From: Neoarius graeffei
Taxonomy: Eukaryota; Chordata; Actinopteri; Siluriformes; Ariidae
NCBI RefSeq assembly: GCF_027579695.1
Contig: NC_083577.1
Coordinates: 94,172,039 to 94,236,038 of the forward strand
Direction: 5' to 3'
Length of the DNA stretch: 64,000 nt
Of this stretch, positions 40,373 to 50,337 are shown piece by piece. The first letter of the stretch is position 1; each line of letters begins with the position of its first letter. A program made the translations under genes and the position numbers. Under the pieces are notes generated by a model. It searched no databases and was not told where the DNA came from. It saw only the letters and a program-made list of their open reading frames with translations.

Positions 40373-40984
40373 TCTTAGCATTTAATCATGTTTAAAATTG
40401 TGCTCACATACCTAACTATAGATTGGAATGTATTACTCTGTTCTGCTAGCTAGATCCAGAAAAATAAAAAAATATATAATATATATGTATATATTTCCTC
40501 TTTTTTCCCTTTGAGCTGAAGAATGCTACGAGTGCAGCCCTTAAGATGACGTCATGGTTTCCTCCCAGGATAAACAGTAAGGGTTAGTCATCAAGGGTGC
40601 GTGATGTGTGTGGAATGAAACACAGCTGAGCAGTTCACGCGGTCAGGGTTGTGGCTTCAAAGATCACGGACAGAGAGTAGAGGTGAAGATCAAGACTCTG
40701 CATTTGTACAGCAGCAGGCACGAGTGAAGAGGAATAAAAAACAGACAAGTAAGAGGTGAAGTGAAGTGAAGTGAGGTGAGGTGAGTCCTCATTTATGTTC
40801 CATTCGTTTGTTTTTCTCTAGTTCGCGCGTGCACGGTGCATGCTCACACTCACTGCGCGCGCGCGGAAATAAACATGGCTCAGTGTTGTATTATTGTGAG
40901 AGAGCGCGCGCTCGCACACAAATTCGGGTGTTTATATAACGTGTGTATGCGCACGTGCCTTCACCTCCCGCAGCGTTGTGCATG
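40373..40984. other. Non-repeat, partly CpG-rich stretch; possible host promoter and first exon
   Basis: A TA-rich block (40470-40500) is followed by sequence with a CRE-like TGACGTCA at 40547-40554 and several CpGs, including alternating CG runs at 40856-40866 and 40906-40915. A possible splice donor CAA/GTAAGA is at about 40750. No reading frame of note. It does not match the repeats of this window, which makes it the best candidate for host regulatory DNA. The assignment is weak. Confidence 0.3.
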
Positions 40985-41175
40985 TGCAGCACCAGTCAAA
41001 AGTTTGGACACAACTTTTAATTCAATATTTTTATGGATTAAAAATCATTTCATGTCTTAAAGTAATGGATGTTGTTTCTCTTTGCTTAGTTGAGTGGTTC
41101 TTGCTAGAATATGGATTATTGTATCTTTATACCATGTCATTTTAATAATGAATAAATCAAATGCTGTAGTTGTGG
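40985..41175. mobile_element. Tc1-type terminal fragment (family E)
   Basis: 'caccagtcaaaagtttggacac' is a common Tc1-type inverted end. About 190 bases of subterminal sequence follow. The other end is missing. Confidence 0.65.
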
Positions 41176-41198
41176 AATAGGCAAGGCAAGTTTATTTA

Positions 41199-41790
41199 GG
41201 CAGCTGGGCCATAGAAGGTTCACGCTGCATGCTGCACGCTACACGCGTGTAAAGAAAAGTGGACAAACGTTGCATGACTTGCTCTGGGCAGTAGAACGGC
41301 GTTCACGTTGCATGCTGCACACTTCACGCGTGAAGCGAGAAATGAACATGCACACTTTTTTCTAGGCGTGAAGATGGAAATTCCGGTCACCGCCGCGCCA
41401 GCCAATCAGAACAGGTCTAGGGAGATAACTCTATGCTTTCAGGGGAAAACTAAAGAAAAATATAATTGAATGGTATAATTGAAAAATAGTTCTTCATCGG
41501 GATTGTCAAGCAGCTTATAGAATGTTCGGTGAAATTCACCACGGGTTTCTCTCAGAAGGAAGTGTTCTCGGCTCCAAATTCTGTTCCTTTTTCTCTTCCT
41601 CTGTCTCAGTAAAAGCAGAATGAGGCAATCGTCGTCATCCGAAGAGTCCATATTGTTGGTTACTCGGTCAAAGTAGAACAGACGCAACACGTGAACATCC
41701 AAGCATGAAGTTTAATGGCCCAGGGTCCGGTTCTTCACGTGAACGTGTAGCGTGCAGCATGCAGCGTGAACCTTCTATGGCCCAGCTGCC
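41199..41790 (-). mobile_element. PIF/Harbinger-type short element, copy 2 (592 bp)
   Basis: Same ends as copy 1, with the 3-bp duplication TTA (41196-41198, 41791-41793). Inner sequence is nearly the same but shorter in the 7-mer arrays and in a 17-base block near 41385. Confidence 0.92.
41439..41660 (-). CDS. Harbinger transposase N-terminal exon remnant, copy 2
   Basis: The MDSSDDDDCLILLLL frame of copy 1 is repeated with one visible substitution (FYKLL for FYNLL). The frame remains open, which suggests either a recent split of the copies or use of the exon. The core transposase is absent. End coordinates are approximate. Confidence 0.65.
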   Translation of the reverse strand, partial: TNNMDSSDDDDCLILLLLRQRKRKRNRIWSREHFLLRETRGEFHRTFYKLLDNPDEELFFNYTIQLYFSLVFP

Positions 41791-41996
41791 TTATATAGCG
41801 CATTTCATGCACAGTGGCAGCTCAATGTGCTTTACAGAGGTAAAAGCAAAACAGTAAACAATAGAAAATAAAATTACATAAAATAAAGGGGGAAGAAGAG
41901 AGAAAAATAAGAATTAAACAGTAGTAGAAATAAAATGAAGTAAAAGTTCAGTAAAAAAACAGCAGAATAAAATAGTATAAAAGTTAAGTAAAGTTT

Positions 41997-43106
41997 TGTT
42001 GGGGTTCACCCAGTCGGAAACGGTCAACTTATTTCTCGGGACCCCCACCCTCGTCCCGCCCAGAGCTCTGGGGAGGTCAGTCGCCAAGAAAGACAGGAAC
42101 CCCAATGTAGTTCACATCTTTATTCGCAAGTTCCCCCAATTGGACAAGAATACAGAGGGTTATTATATACGAGTGTTATCTGTGTGTAAATGACATCACT
42201 GTTCGATATCTGTGTGTGTGTGTGTGCATGAATGTGTGTATGTGTGTGTGTCTATGGGGGGGGTGTGAGTGAGTGACATCATTTTGATATCTGTATTTGT
42301 GTGTGTGTGTGTGTGTGTGTGACATCATAATTACATCACTGTTCTAATGGAATGTTCAGATGTATGTGTGTGTGTTTGACTTGCGTGCAAGTGAGCAGCT
42401 TGATCTTGGGGCAGGTCAAATAATCTCTATCAGTTGTGTGTGTGTGTGTGTGTGTGTAAATCATAACATAACATATTTCTGATCATATGACATGATAGCA
42501 AGGTACAGACAGATTTTAAAGGTCATTGCTTAAGTACACCCCTTCAGGTCAGATATAACATAGGGCAATATGTACTTAAGATGGTGATGGAATTAAACAC
42601 ATATGTTATAAGAAAGTAAACAAAAAATAAGAACAAACCTAAACAAAGACAGTCATAAGAAACATAAACAAAGAAGAATATGTCTTTAACAATCCCAAAC
42701 CATACTCTGCAATTACAAAACTAACTTAAAACTATAAAACTAACTTAAATCATTGAATGCATCTTAGATCTAACAATTAAATCTAAATCACTGCCATAGT
42801 ATATGCAATAGTCCAAAATAATAAAGGATCTTAAAAATATAAAGTCTTAACTCTTTGTGCAGCTGTGGTTGTGTGTGATATCAAAGGCCATTGTGGGTGT
42901 GCGTGATATCATCGCAGACCCTGTCGCCATCTAAACACATCTCTGATCAACAATACACATTTCATATCAAAACAAGCAAAATGTTCCCAAACAATGTCCA
43001 GCCGAGACATAAGGTCATTTTAACTGACAGAAATTAATCCTTAATTTTGTCACAAAAATAAATTACTGCCTTCTTGGTCAAGAATAATACTTATATAAAC
43101 CTAACA
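41997..43106 (-). repeat. Candidate solo LTR, ERV-like
   Basis: Begins TGTTGGGGTTC and ends CCTAACA, so on the minus strand it has TG...CA ends. Minus-strand signals: AATAAAGATGTGAAC (poly-A signal, near 42116) about 120 bases before the end, and a C-rich U5-like end. No internal gene. No clear 4-6-bp duplication; instead a 19-bp direct repeat lies at 41978-41996 and 43129-43147. It contains GT-rich tracts at 42210-42330 and 42435-42458. Confidence 0.45.
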
Positions 43107-43174
43107 ATCTTAAAACATGCAGAGACTGTAAAAGTTAAGTAAAGTTTAAAACATGTAGATATGATATTTATCAG

Positions 43175-44085
43175 TTAGCAGAAAGCATCTGAGAACAGCT
43201 TGGTCTTTAGTCTAGATTTGAAGCTGCCAACAGCAGGAGCATTTTTTATGTCCTCTGGCAGTTGGTTCCATAGCTGTACTGCATAGTAGCTAAAAGCTGC
43301 TTCACCACACTTTGTTTTAACAACAGGTTTTACCAGTAAATTTTGCTGCTGCGATCTGGTAGCTCTGATTGGGTTAGGCCACTGCAACATATCAGAGAGG
43401 TAATTGGGCCCTGTACCATTTAGATTTGTACACCAGCAGCAATGCTTTAAAGTCAATTCTGTAGCTTACTGGAAGCCAGTGAAGGGACCTTAGAATTGGA
43501 GTAATGTGCTCTGTTCTTTTTGTTCGTGTGAGAACCCTAGCCGCTGCATTTTGAATCACCTGAAGTCGTTTGATGGTCGTTTTTGGCAGACCTGTGAAAA
43601 GGCCATTGCAGTAATCAACCCTACTAGAGATGAAGGCATGTATAAGTTTTTCCAGATCGTTTTTTGACATAAGTCCTCTTAGTTTGGAAATGTTTTTTAG
43701 GTGATAAAATGCTGTTTTAGTGATTGCTTTCATGTGACTGTCAAAGTTTAGCTCGCTGTCAATGAAAACACCAAGATTTTTAACCATATCCTTTGTTTTA
43801 ATCCCCTTTGTGTCAAGAATAGTGGTAATCCTGAGTCCTTCATCTTTTTTCCCAAATAGAATTACTTCTGTTTTATCTGTGTTCAGCTGAAGAAAATTTT
43901 GTGACATCCAGTTGTTGATTTGGTCGATACACTGGTAGAGACATTCAAGGGGGCATAATCATTAGGTGATAGAGCAAAATAAATTTGGGTGTCATCTGCA
44001 TAGCAGTGATACAAAATTGAGTTGTTGTTGATAATTTGTCCAAGTGGGAGCATATAAAGGTTGAATAGTAATGGTCTCCCCGTGT
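43175..44085 (-). pseudogene. ORF2 (RT end and C-terminus) of second L2 family
   Basis: Parts: [15 protein letters not shown] near 43970-44020 (catalytic YADD retained), [60 protein letters not shown], then after a frame change near 43440 LNGTGPNYLSDMLQ and FSYYAVQLWNQLPEDIKNAP to the stop at 43175. At least two breaks, one being the loss around 43430. Confidence 0.85.
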
Positions 44086-44157
44086 CTGTCTGCATGGGTT
44101 TCCTCCAGGTGCTCCGGTTTCCCCCACAGTCCAAAGACATGCAGTTAGGTTAACATG
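44086..44157 (+). mobile_element. Small fragment of the tRNA-derived SINE body
   Basis: 'tttcccccacagtccaaagacatgca' and flanking bases match the centre of the SINEs at 23674 and 34781. No head or tail. Confidence 0.7.
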
Positions 44158-44299
44158 GGACGGCTTGGACTGACATGCCCAAGAGTGGCAGCGCATACGT
44201 ATGCAGCGGCTTTGTGTTACTATAATGAAAATAAATTTTGTTGTGCATTTGTGCAGTGACAAAGGTATTCTATTCTAAACTGAACGTACCAGTCGAACT

Positions 44300-45527
44300 G
44301 AAATTATGTCAAAAAGTTAACTTTATTATCCCACAAGGGGAAATTCAAGTGGTCAGTGCATACACAGAGGTAGACAAGATTTAAAACATAAAACAAATAA
44401 TAAATACCCCACCCCATACATCAGCAATCCAATTGATACATACTGGTCTTTCACATCCCCCCCCCCCCAACACACACACGCACACACAGTACTGTCAAGT
44501 TCTTTGCCCTTCATTTACAATCCTGATTGCAGTGGGGACAAATGACTTACTGAACCTGGTAGTTCTTATTTTCCTTTGCAGCAGTCTCCCCTTGCCATGT
44601 TGGCTTGGCTGGAATCTATTGTATAGGGGATGGGTTGGATCCCTGAGAATACTCTCAGCTTTATGTAGTATAATGTCTTTGTATAGCTGGACAGCTGATA
44701 CTTGATTACACCCAATTATCCCACTGGCATTCTTAATAATGCGTTGTAATTTATCCTGATCATGTTTACGCGTATTGCCAAAGACACAGATCAGTCCAAA
44801 GGACAAGACACTCTGAAGCACAGACCTATAAAACAACTGTAAAATACATCCATCAACATTAAAACTTCGTAACTTCCTTAAGAAAAACATTCTCTGTTGG
44901 AGCTTTTTTTACCTTAGAAGTGGCACATTTGTCAAACTTCAACTGATCATCAAGTTCAATCCCTAAATATTTGTAGGTGTTAACTCTTTCAATGGATGTG
45001 TTATTGACGACTGTGTGGGGTACTACTTCTGTATTACGTCTAAAATCAATAACCATTTCTTTAGTTTTGGTTGCATTTACAGTAAGATGGTTTTCAAAGC
45101 ACCAGCTTATGAAGCTCCCCACTTCCTCCTCAAAGCTGGCCATTGATGCACTCCCTGTTGTTAAAAATCCTACCAGGGCAGCGTCATCCGCATACTTAAA
45201 ATAAGAGTGTCTGGTGTCGAAAGCGCGGCACTCATTGGTGTAAAGTGTATAAAGTATAGGGGACAACGCAGAGCCCTGCGGTGCACCAGTATTGATGTAA
45301 CTCATGGAAGAGATAGTCTGATTAAACCTGACCTGTTGGGTTTGCTTTAGAAGAAAATTGTTGATCCACATGATAAGCCTTGGATTAACGCCTAGATCTA
45401 CCAGCTTGCATACCAGCAGGTGGGGTTGTATGGTGTTGAATGCACTGCTGAAGTCAATAAAGACAATCTTTACAAAACTCTGAGGTGCTTCAAAAATGTC
45501 TCCAATTAAAGATTGATATTTTCGCAT
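44300..45527 (-). mobile_element. Rex1-type LINE, inverted
   Basis: 3' end near 44310 ('ctttattatcccacaagggg' inverted), RT and downstream region to 45527. 5'-truncated inside ORF2. Confidence 0.85.
44495..45527 (-). pseudogene. Rex1 reverse transcriptase
   Basis: RT blocks: KIVFIDFSSAFNTIQPHLLV, NTGAPQGSALSPILYTLYTN and the catalytic box HSYFKYADDAALVGF (YADD intact). Then TKTKEMVIDFRRNTEVVPHT and YKYLGIELDDQLKFDKC. A frame change near 44870 leads to MFFLRKLRSFNVDGCILQLF and SKSFVPTAIRIVNEGQ. Gly-Ala-Pro-Gln-Gly replaces the usual GVPQG. Confidence 0.88.
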
Positions 45528-45559
45528 GAAAACGTGGTCCTCAAAAATCGAAAATCAAC

Positions 45560-46349
45560 ATCTCATCGACTAAAGAGGATGTGGAAGCTACTAGCAACGT
45601 GATGGAGCTAACGGTGGTGCTGACTGAACTGAAGTCTTTTCATTCTGAGTTTGCATGATTTGGGTCCAAGTTGGACAGCATAGATGACCGCCTGGGTAAA
45701 GTGGCTAGCTTGGTCACCACCCTGGAAAACAAGATGACGGAGGTGAAGCAAAACGTTGCTGCCGATACCGCACGGATGGAAGAGGTTGAAAACCGGATAA
45801 TGTCAGCAGAGGAGCAATTGGAGAAGAACAAGACTGAACTTGCCAATGTCATGAAATGAATTGCTTATCTGGAATCCAAGACTGAAGATCTGGAAAACCG
45901 AAGTTGTAGAAAGAACTTGAGGCTGTTTGGTCTCCGGGAGGGTGCCGAAGGCAGCCGACCATTGCTGGAGTTCGTACAGGACATGCTGGCTGGAGCTGGA
46001 CGCTAACAGCTCTTTTGTCCTGGAGAGAGTCCACCGAACTCTAGCACCACCAAAGCCGAAACATAATAGAGCGGTTCTCATTCGGTTTTTGAAGTTTCAA
46101 GATTGGGAGTTTGTCTTCTGTTCCATGAAACAACGCGACATCCGATATGAGGGGAACAAGCTCTTCTTCACACAAGATTTCTCAGCTGAAACTATGCGGC
46201 AACGGTTTGAATTTAACACAATCAGAAGAGTGTTCGTCGAAAAGGGAACCTTCCGTGGGTTTCAGTATAATCCTTGCAAAATGAGGGTTCTCCACAATGG
46301 GGAAAATACACCTGCTTTCATCACCCAAAGAAGTGAAGGATTTCCATAG
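45560..46349 (+). pseudogene. L1-type ORF1 (coiled coil, RRM, C-terminal domain)
   Basis: Coiled-coil heptads (MDSIDDRLGKVASLVTTLEN, MEEVENRIMSAEEQLEKNKT), then NRSCRKNLRLFGLREGAEG in another frame, and ERVHRTLAPPKPKHNRAVLI, FLKFQDWEFVFCSMKQRDIR, LFFTQDFSAETMRQRFEF. This matches Transposase_22-type ORF1, a trimeric RNA-binding chaperone. Breaks near 45658, 45857 and 46000. Confidence 0.85.
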
Positions 46350-47018
46350 AGGACACACCTGAGTGGTCTGAGTAAGAGTATGATGAGAATCACAACCACT
46401 TAATTACTGTATCGATGAAAACTACCTGATATATAAACCTGCACTTTCTGAATCTCAGACATTTTTTTGTTTTTATCATTAGAAATGACACTAAAGCCCT
46501 TTTTTAGTAGATACAGTACAGTAATAAGGAGGTCGCGTCTGCCGCCAAATAGTTTAGGCTTCTGGGCTTATCCTTTTATTACCCACAGCATTGCTTTCGG
46601 TTGAAACTTTAATTCCATTGAGATGAGACGCTGTAGGTTGGAATGAACATTCATAACAGACGATATCGGAACACAGTTTGGTGGCTACTTTTATTTTCAT
46701 CCTCATGTAATATGGATTGAATCGGTAATGTTTTAAATTATAATAAGGTGCAAGGTTGGTGGGCACCACTGGCTGCTTATTGAGTTGGATTTACATAGTT
46801 TAGCTGCTCCTCTATAAAGTGGATCAGCACGAGCCCCTTAATTTCTTTATACTGAACAAGGGAGGGGGGATTCAGGTGTTTAAGTGCTCAAATGTTTGTT
46901 TGCATGCATAAATGTATGTTTTTCTTTTTTCCTTGTGAAGTCGTGCAAACAACAGTAACATTGCTTTTTACTATTTCTTGTATAATGGACTTCATATGGA
47001 ACAAACAAACATCCAGAA
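46350..47018. other. Inter-ORF region of the L1-type LINE
   Basis: AT-rich, no sustained frame. It ends at the 8-bp target of the hAT element, and the ORF2 start follows after that element. Confidence 0.5.
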
Positions 47019-49217
47019 TAGGCCTGTCACGATGACACATTTTGTTGGACGATATATTGTCTCAGAAATTTTTGCGGTAAATGATATTATTGCTGACGTC
47101 TTTTCAAGACAATTTTATGCCACTAGTAAAATAATAATGATCATGCAAATACACCCTTTCAAAGAACAGTAAACTTTTTAATGAAGTCAACTTATTCAAC
47201 AGTGGAACATAAAAATATATATAAATACATAACAAAGAAATAAAACAACAATCAAACAAAACCACTCACAACAAAAACAATAAATAAAATGCAATCTGTG
47301 GCTCTTAAAAATTGCACTTAAGTAAATGTTAACTTAGCACAGGGTAATAAAAAGACATTCTTTTCTTCACAGGCAACATTCTGCCAATCCAGTTTCTCAA
47401 AGATTAGTACCCAGATAAACAAAAAGTGCAAAGTAACAACGTATTGCCAGCTGTCATTTGGATAAAAGTAACGACGATTAGAATGAGAACATGTAGGCAA
47501 GGGCATAGGTTTGGTATTAACACTGGTAGGGATAAAAACCCAATGCCAACTTCAGGTCAACATTAGAGGGTCACAATATTTTGCTCTGTTGTGTTCCACC
47601 AAAAGAGTATCCATCATCTCTCCAAAGTCCAGACTTTTAAAATTTGAAGTTCAGAACTGTAGTAATTCATTATTATTAATAATAATAATAATAATAATAA
47701 TAATGTGCACTTCATTTGATTTAATTGCAAATCTTGCATGTGATGATTAACTCATTCTACCAGTTTGCAAATGTGTTTTACAAGCGAATAACGCACTGAC
47801 TGTCAGGAGGGTGTATGTTCCTTTCCCTCATAAATGGAAATAAAACACATCCGGAGCCTTAAACACTGCATTCCATGAGGCTGGCAGGGGGAGTCGGCTC
47901 TCTTCTGTGAGATCTTTAACTAGTTTTAGAATGCCAGTTTAAGCTGATACGTGATTGATCTAACGGTAAAACAGGACGAGGGCTCGAGAACTTTTTTTTG
48001 ACATGTTGAAAGGTTACAATTTTACTTGGCAACAGAATGTATCTGAATTCTGATTGGCTGTTATTGCCCTTTTGTTGTCTTCTTGAGCCCAGAGAGGGGA
48101 GGGAAAGGAGGAAGGGACAGGGTTCTACAGAGGAGTTTTTGGCCAACGCTTTCAAATGAACTGCCTCGAAAACCAATCAGTTCAGCGGATGTGTGGACTC
48201 GGTATGTGATGTTTTCAAAAGAGAGGCGGAGTCACCAAACATTTCTGATCAAGAAGGTGGAGGCTGTTCTGCTTATTACGTGAAAATGTGATTTGCTTAA
48301 AAGGTGTCTGGGCCTTGAACAATGTCCACGTCACCATCGGGTTGTTGTTGTTTACATGTGTCATGTTACCCGAACTTGGTCAGGGCTCTGCAGGTCTTAA
48401 CTGAAGCACTTCAAATTAAGGGTTAGCGGGCTGCTAAAGTTTACAGGCACTTCACAAGCAAGACTAGGTGCAATATTGGCCAACATTTGGAGAATTTGAT
48501 ATGATTTAATGTCTTTTTGACTTTAATGAGCACCAGTTGTATCAAGTTGGATTGTTATTTACATGCCACACAAACTTAGTCATATTCGTATGTTGTCGTT
48601 TTTACACACTGAATACGAACTGTTGTTAACTGATTCATTTTACAACCTAATCTAACGTTATGTTCCTCAAGGACAGTTTGCTAGCTAGCAGCTGGTCATT
48701 GCACTGCAACCGCACTTGCTAATTGACATGGTAACCAAATTTGCTTGCTGTTTTCATGACCACGCTCCCAGAGCGAATATTCCTGAGCGAGGTTTGCGTG
48801 GTGTTTCGCCCAGTGGAAACCTACAGTAACCATTTGTGTACCGTGCACAGAGCGTGATTTTTATTTTAACTTTTTTCTTTTCTATCAGAAATATTGGTAG
48901 GGACCTATCAGCCGTCGCTTGCTATTGGTAGGGACACGTCCATACCCAATTCTACACCTATGGTCTGTACAACGGAGCAACGTGTTGTCTTTTCCCATTC
49001 AGTGGATACCCTGGCTGGATAACTGTTGCATGCTGGGAGGCCCCGCCTCTGACAAAGAGCATGTTTTATTCAGGCAATGGGTCAAGCTAATACTCTGGTG
49101 ACTTCTCTTTGTAGATGTATAGCACGTAAATGCCAAAATTGCAGTAAAAAAAAATTACCGAGTTCATTTTCATTTACCGTACGTTAAGTTGGTATATCGA
49201 ATATCGCGACAGGTCTA
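47019..49217. mobile_element. Non-autonomous hAT element (2199 bp)
   Basis: Inverted ends TAGGCCTGTCACGAT and complement of TAGACCTGTCGCGAT. The 8-bp duplication ATCCAGAA lies on both sides (47011-47018, 49218-49225). No transposase frame inside. The interior holds a (TAA)n tract (47673-47703) and AT-rich sequence. Confidence 0.92.
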
Positions 49218-49234
49218 ATCCAGAATATCTGTTA

Positions 49235-49410
49235 TATAAAGTTATGAGCTGGAATGTCGGGGGACTAAGGTAGTTAACCAAACTGAATCAGGTTATGAAT
49301 AGGATTAAGCAACTAAAATCAAAAATAATTTTTTTTGCAAGAAGCACATCTGACTCTCTCTGATGTTAGGCTAGTAAGGAATAGATGGCCTGGCCAAGTT
49401 ATAAGTCATT
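49235..49410 (+). pseudogene. L1-type ORF2, start of endonuclease
   Basis: Reads MSWNVGGLR, then NQVMNRIKQLKSKIIFFARS and RWPGQVISHS with two frame breaks. The start of APE-type endonucleases carries the WNVxGL motif. It is cut where the L2 element begins. Confidence 0.75.
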
Positions 49411-49564
49411 CTCGCACCATATGGTGCATTAGGCGGCACCGATCTCCGTTTCCGTAGCCCTCGGCCTCTTGCCTATTACGTAGCTAGGGTTACAGTGGGG
49501 GGGCTAGTCCTCTCGTAACCACGAGAGTTTGTGGATATACAAGTTATATATGCATCATACAATA

Positions 49565-49690
49565 ATGACGCAAGAGGGCGGGATGGTATCCATCCCACTC
49601 GGGAAGGTGCTGCTCTCATTTCCTGCAGCATAGGTCATAGTCTCAGAACAGGCCTAGTTAATTTCTGACAATCCAGAGCCAAGGCCAGGG
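49565..49690 (+). pseudogene. L2-type ORF1 C-terminal esterase remnant
   Basis: Reads GRDGIHPTREGAALISCSIG followed by HSLRTGLVNF and a stop. D-x-x-H is the catalytic Asp-His of SGNH-type esterases found in ORF1 of L2/CR1 LINEs. Upstream parts are unreadable. Confidence 0.6.
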
Positions 49691-49764
49691 AGCAGACGAA
49701 CAGGCTAAACCGACTGTCTGCTAGCTGCACAGAGTCGTCACTCAGGGTCCACTACATCGAGACT

Positions 49765-50337
49765 GTGTCTGTTCCCCGAGCTCAACAAAAAGGTAGAAAT
49801 ATTCAGAGTGTTTGTTCCAGTAACCTAATCAATATAAAATTAGATCATACTGACTGTACAGCTGCTGCCAGCACCTTTGATCTAAAGGTGGGGCTATTAA
49901 ATATTAGATATCTTGCATCTAAAGCACTAATGGTTAATGAACTCATTACTGATCAGGAGTTTAATGTACTTTGTTTAACTGAAACATGGACTAAGCCAAA
50001 TGAATATATAGCATTAAATGAAGCGAGTCCTCCTGGATACAGTTATATACACCGGCCTCATCTAACTGGCAGAGGAAGGGGTGTTGTGGTTATTTATAAT
50101 GATTATCTAGGTGTAACACAGAAACCTGGTTATAAATTTAATACATTTGAAGTTCTTCATATGAATATAATGTATGTAGCCTTGAAAAATAGGTCTACCC
50201 AGTTAATTCCGTTACTTATTATTTACAGGCCCCCGGGGCCATATTCTGAGTTTCTTTCTGAATTTATAGATTTTCTCAGGTATAGTGATTTCCTTAGACA
50301 AAGCTTTAGTTGTTGGAGATTTTAATATTCACTTCGA
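49765..50337 (+). pseudogene. L2-type ORF2 endonuclease, N-terminal part
   Basis: Reads KVGLLNIRYLASKALMVNEL, CLTETWTKPNEYIALNEASP (catalytic Glu in LTETW), GYSYIHRPHLTGRGRGVVVI and, after a frame change, VVGDFNIHF with the GDFN catalytic block. Interrupted there by Rex3. The L2 frame resumes at 52398 with DNPEDALKTALVSILDSVGI. Confidence 0.85.

Larger units (their letters stand above)
41176..44150 (-). mobile_element. Second L2-type LINE family, interrupted
   Basis: Inverted 3' end 'ggcaaggcaagtttatttatatagcg' (split by a Harbinger copy at 41199), a 3' UTR split by an LTR-like insertion (41997-43106), then ORF2 sequence from 43175 to about 44085. Its proteins differ from those of the other L2 family (for example FYHLKNISKLRGLMSKNDLE). 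Confidence 0.85.

Noticed and set aside
47916..48283. Short frames inside the hAT at 47019-49217 as transposase
   Set aside because: None shows hAT motifs (TGDHW-type, RW or the dimerisation block).
47496..48965. A further nested element with ends near 47496 and 48965 (similar 'cataggt' and 'tggtaggga' words)
   Set aside because: The words match only loosely in inverted order and no target duplication was found.
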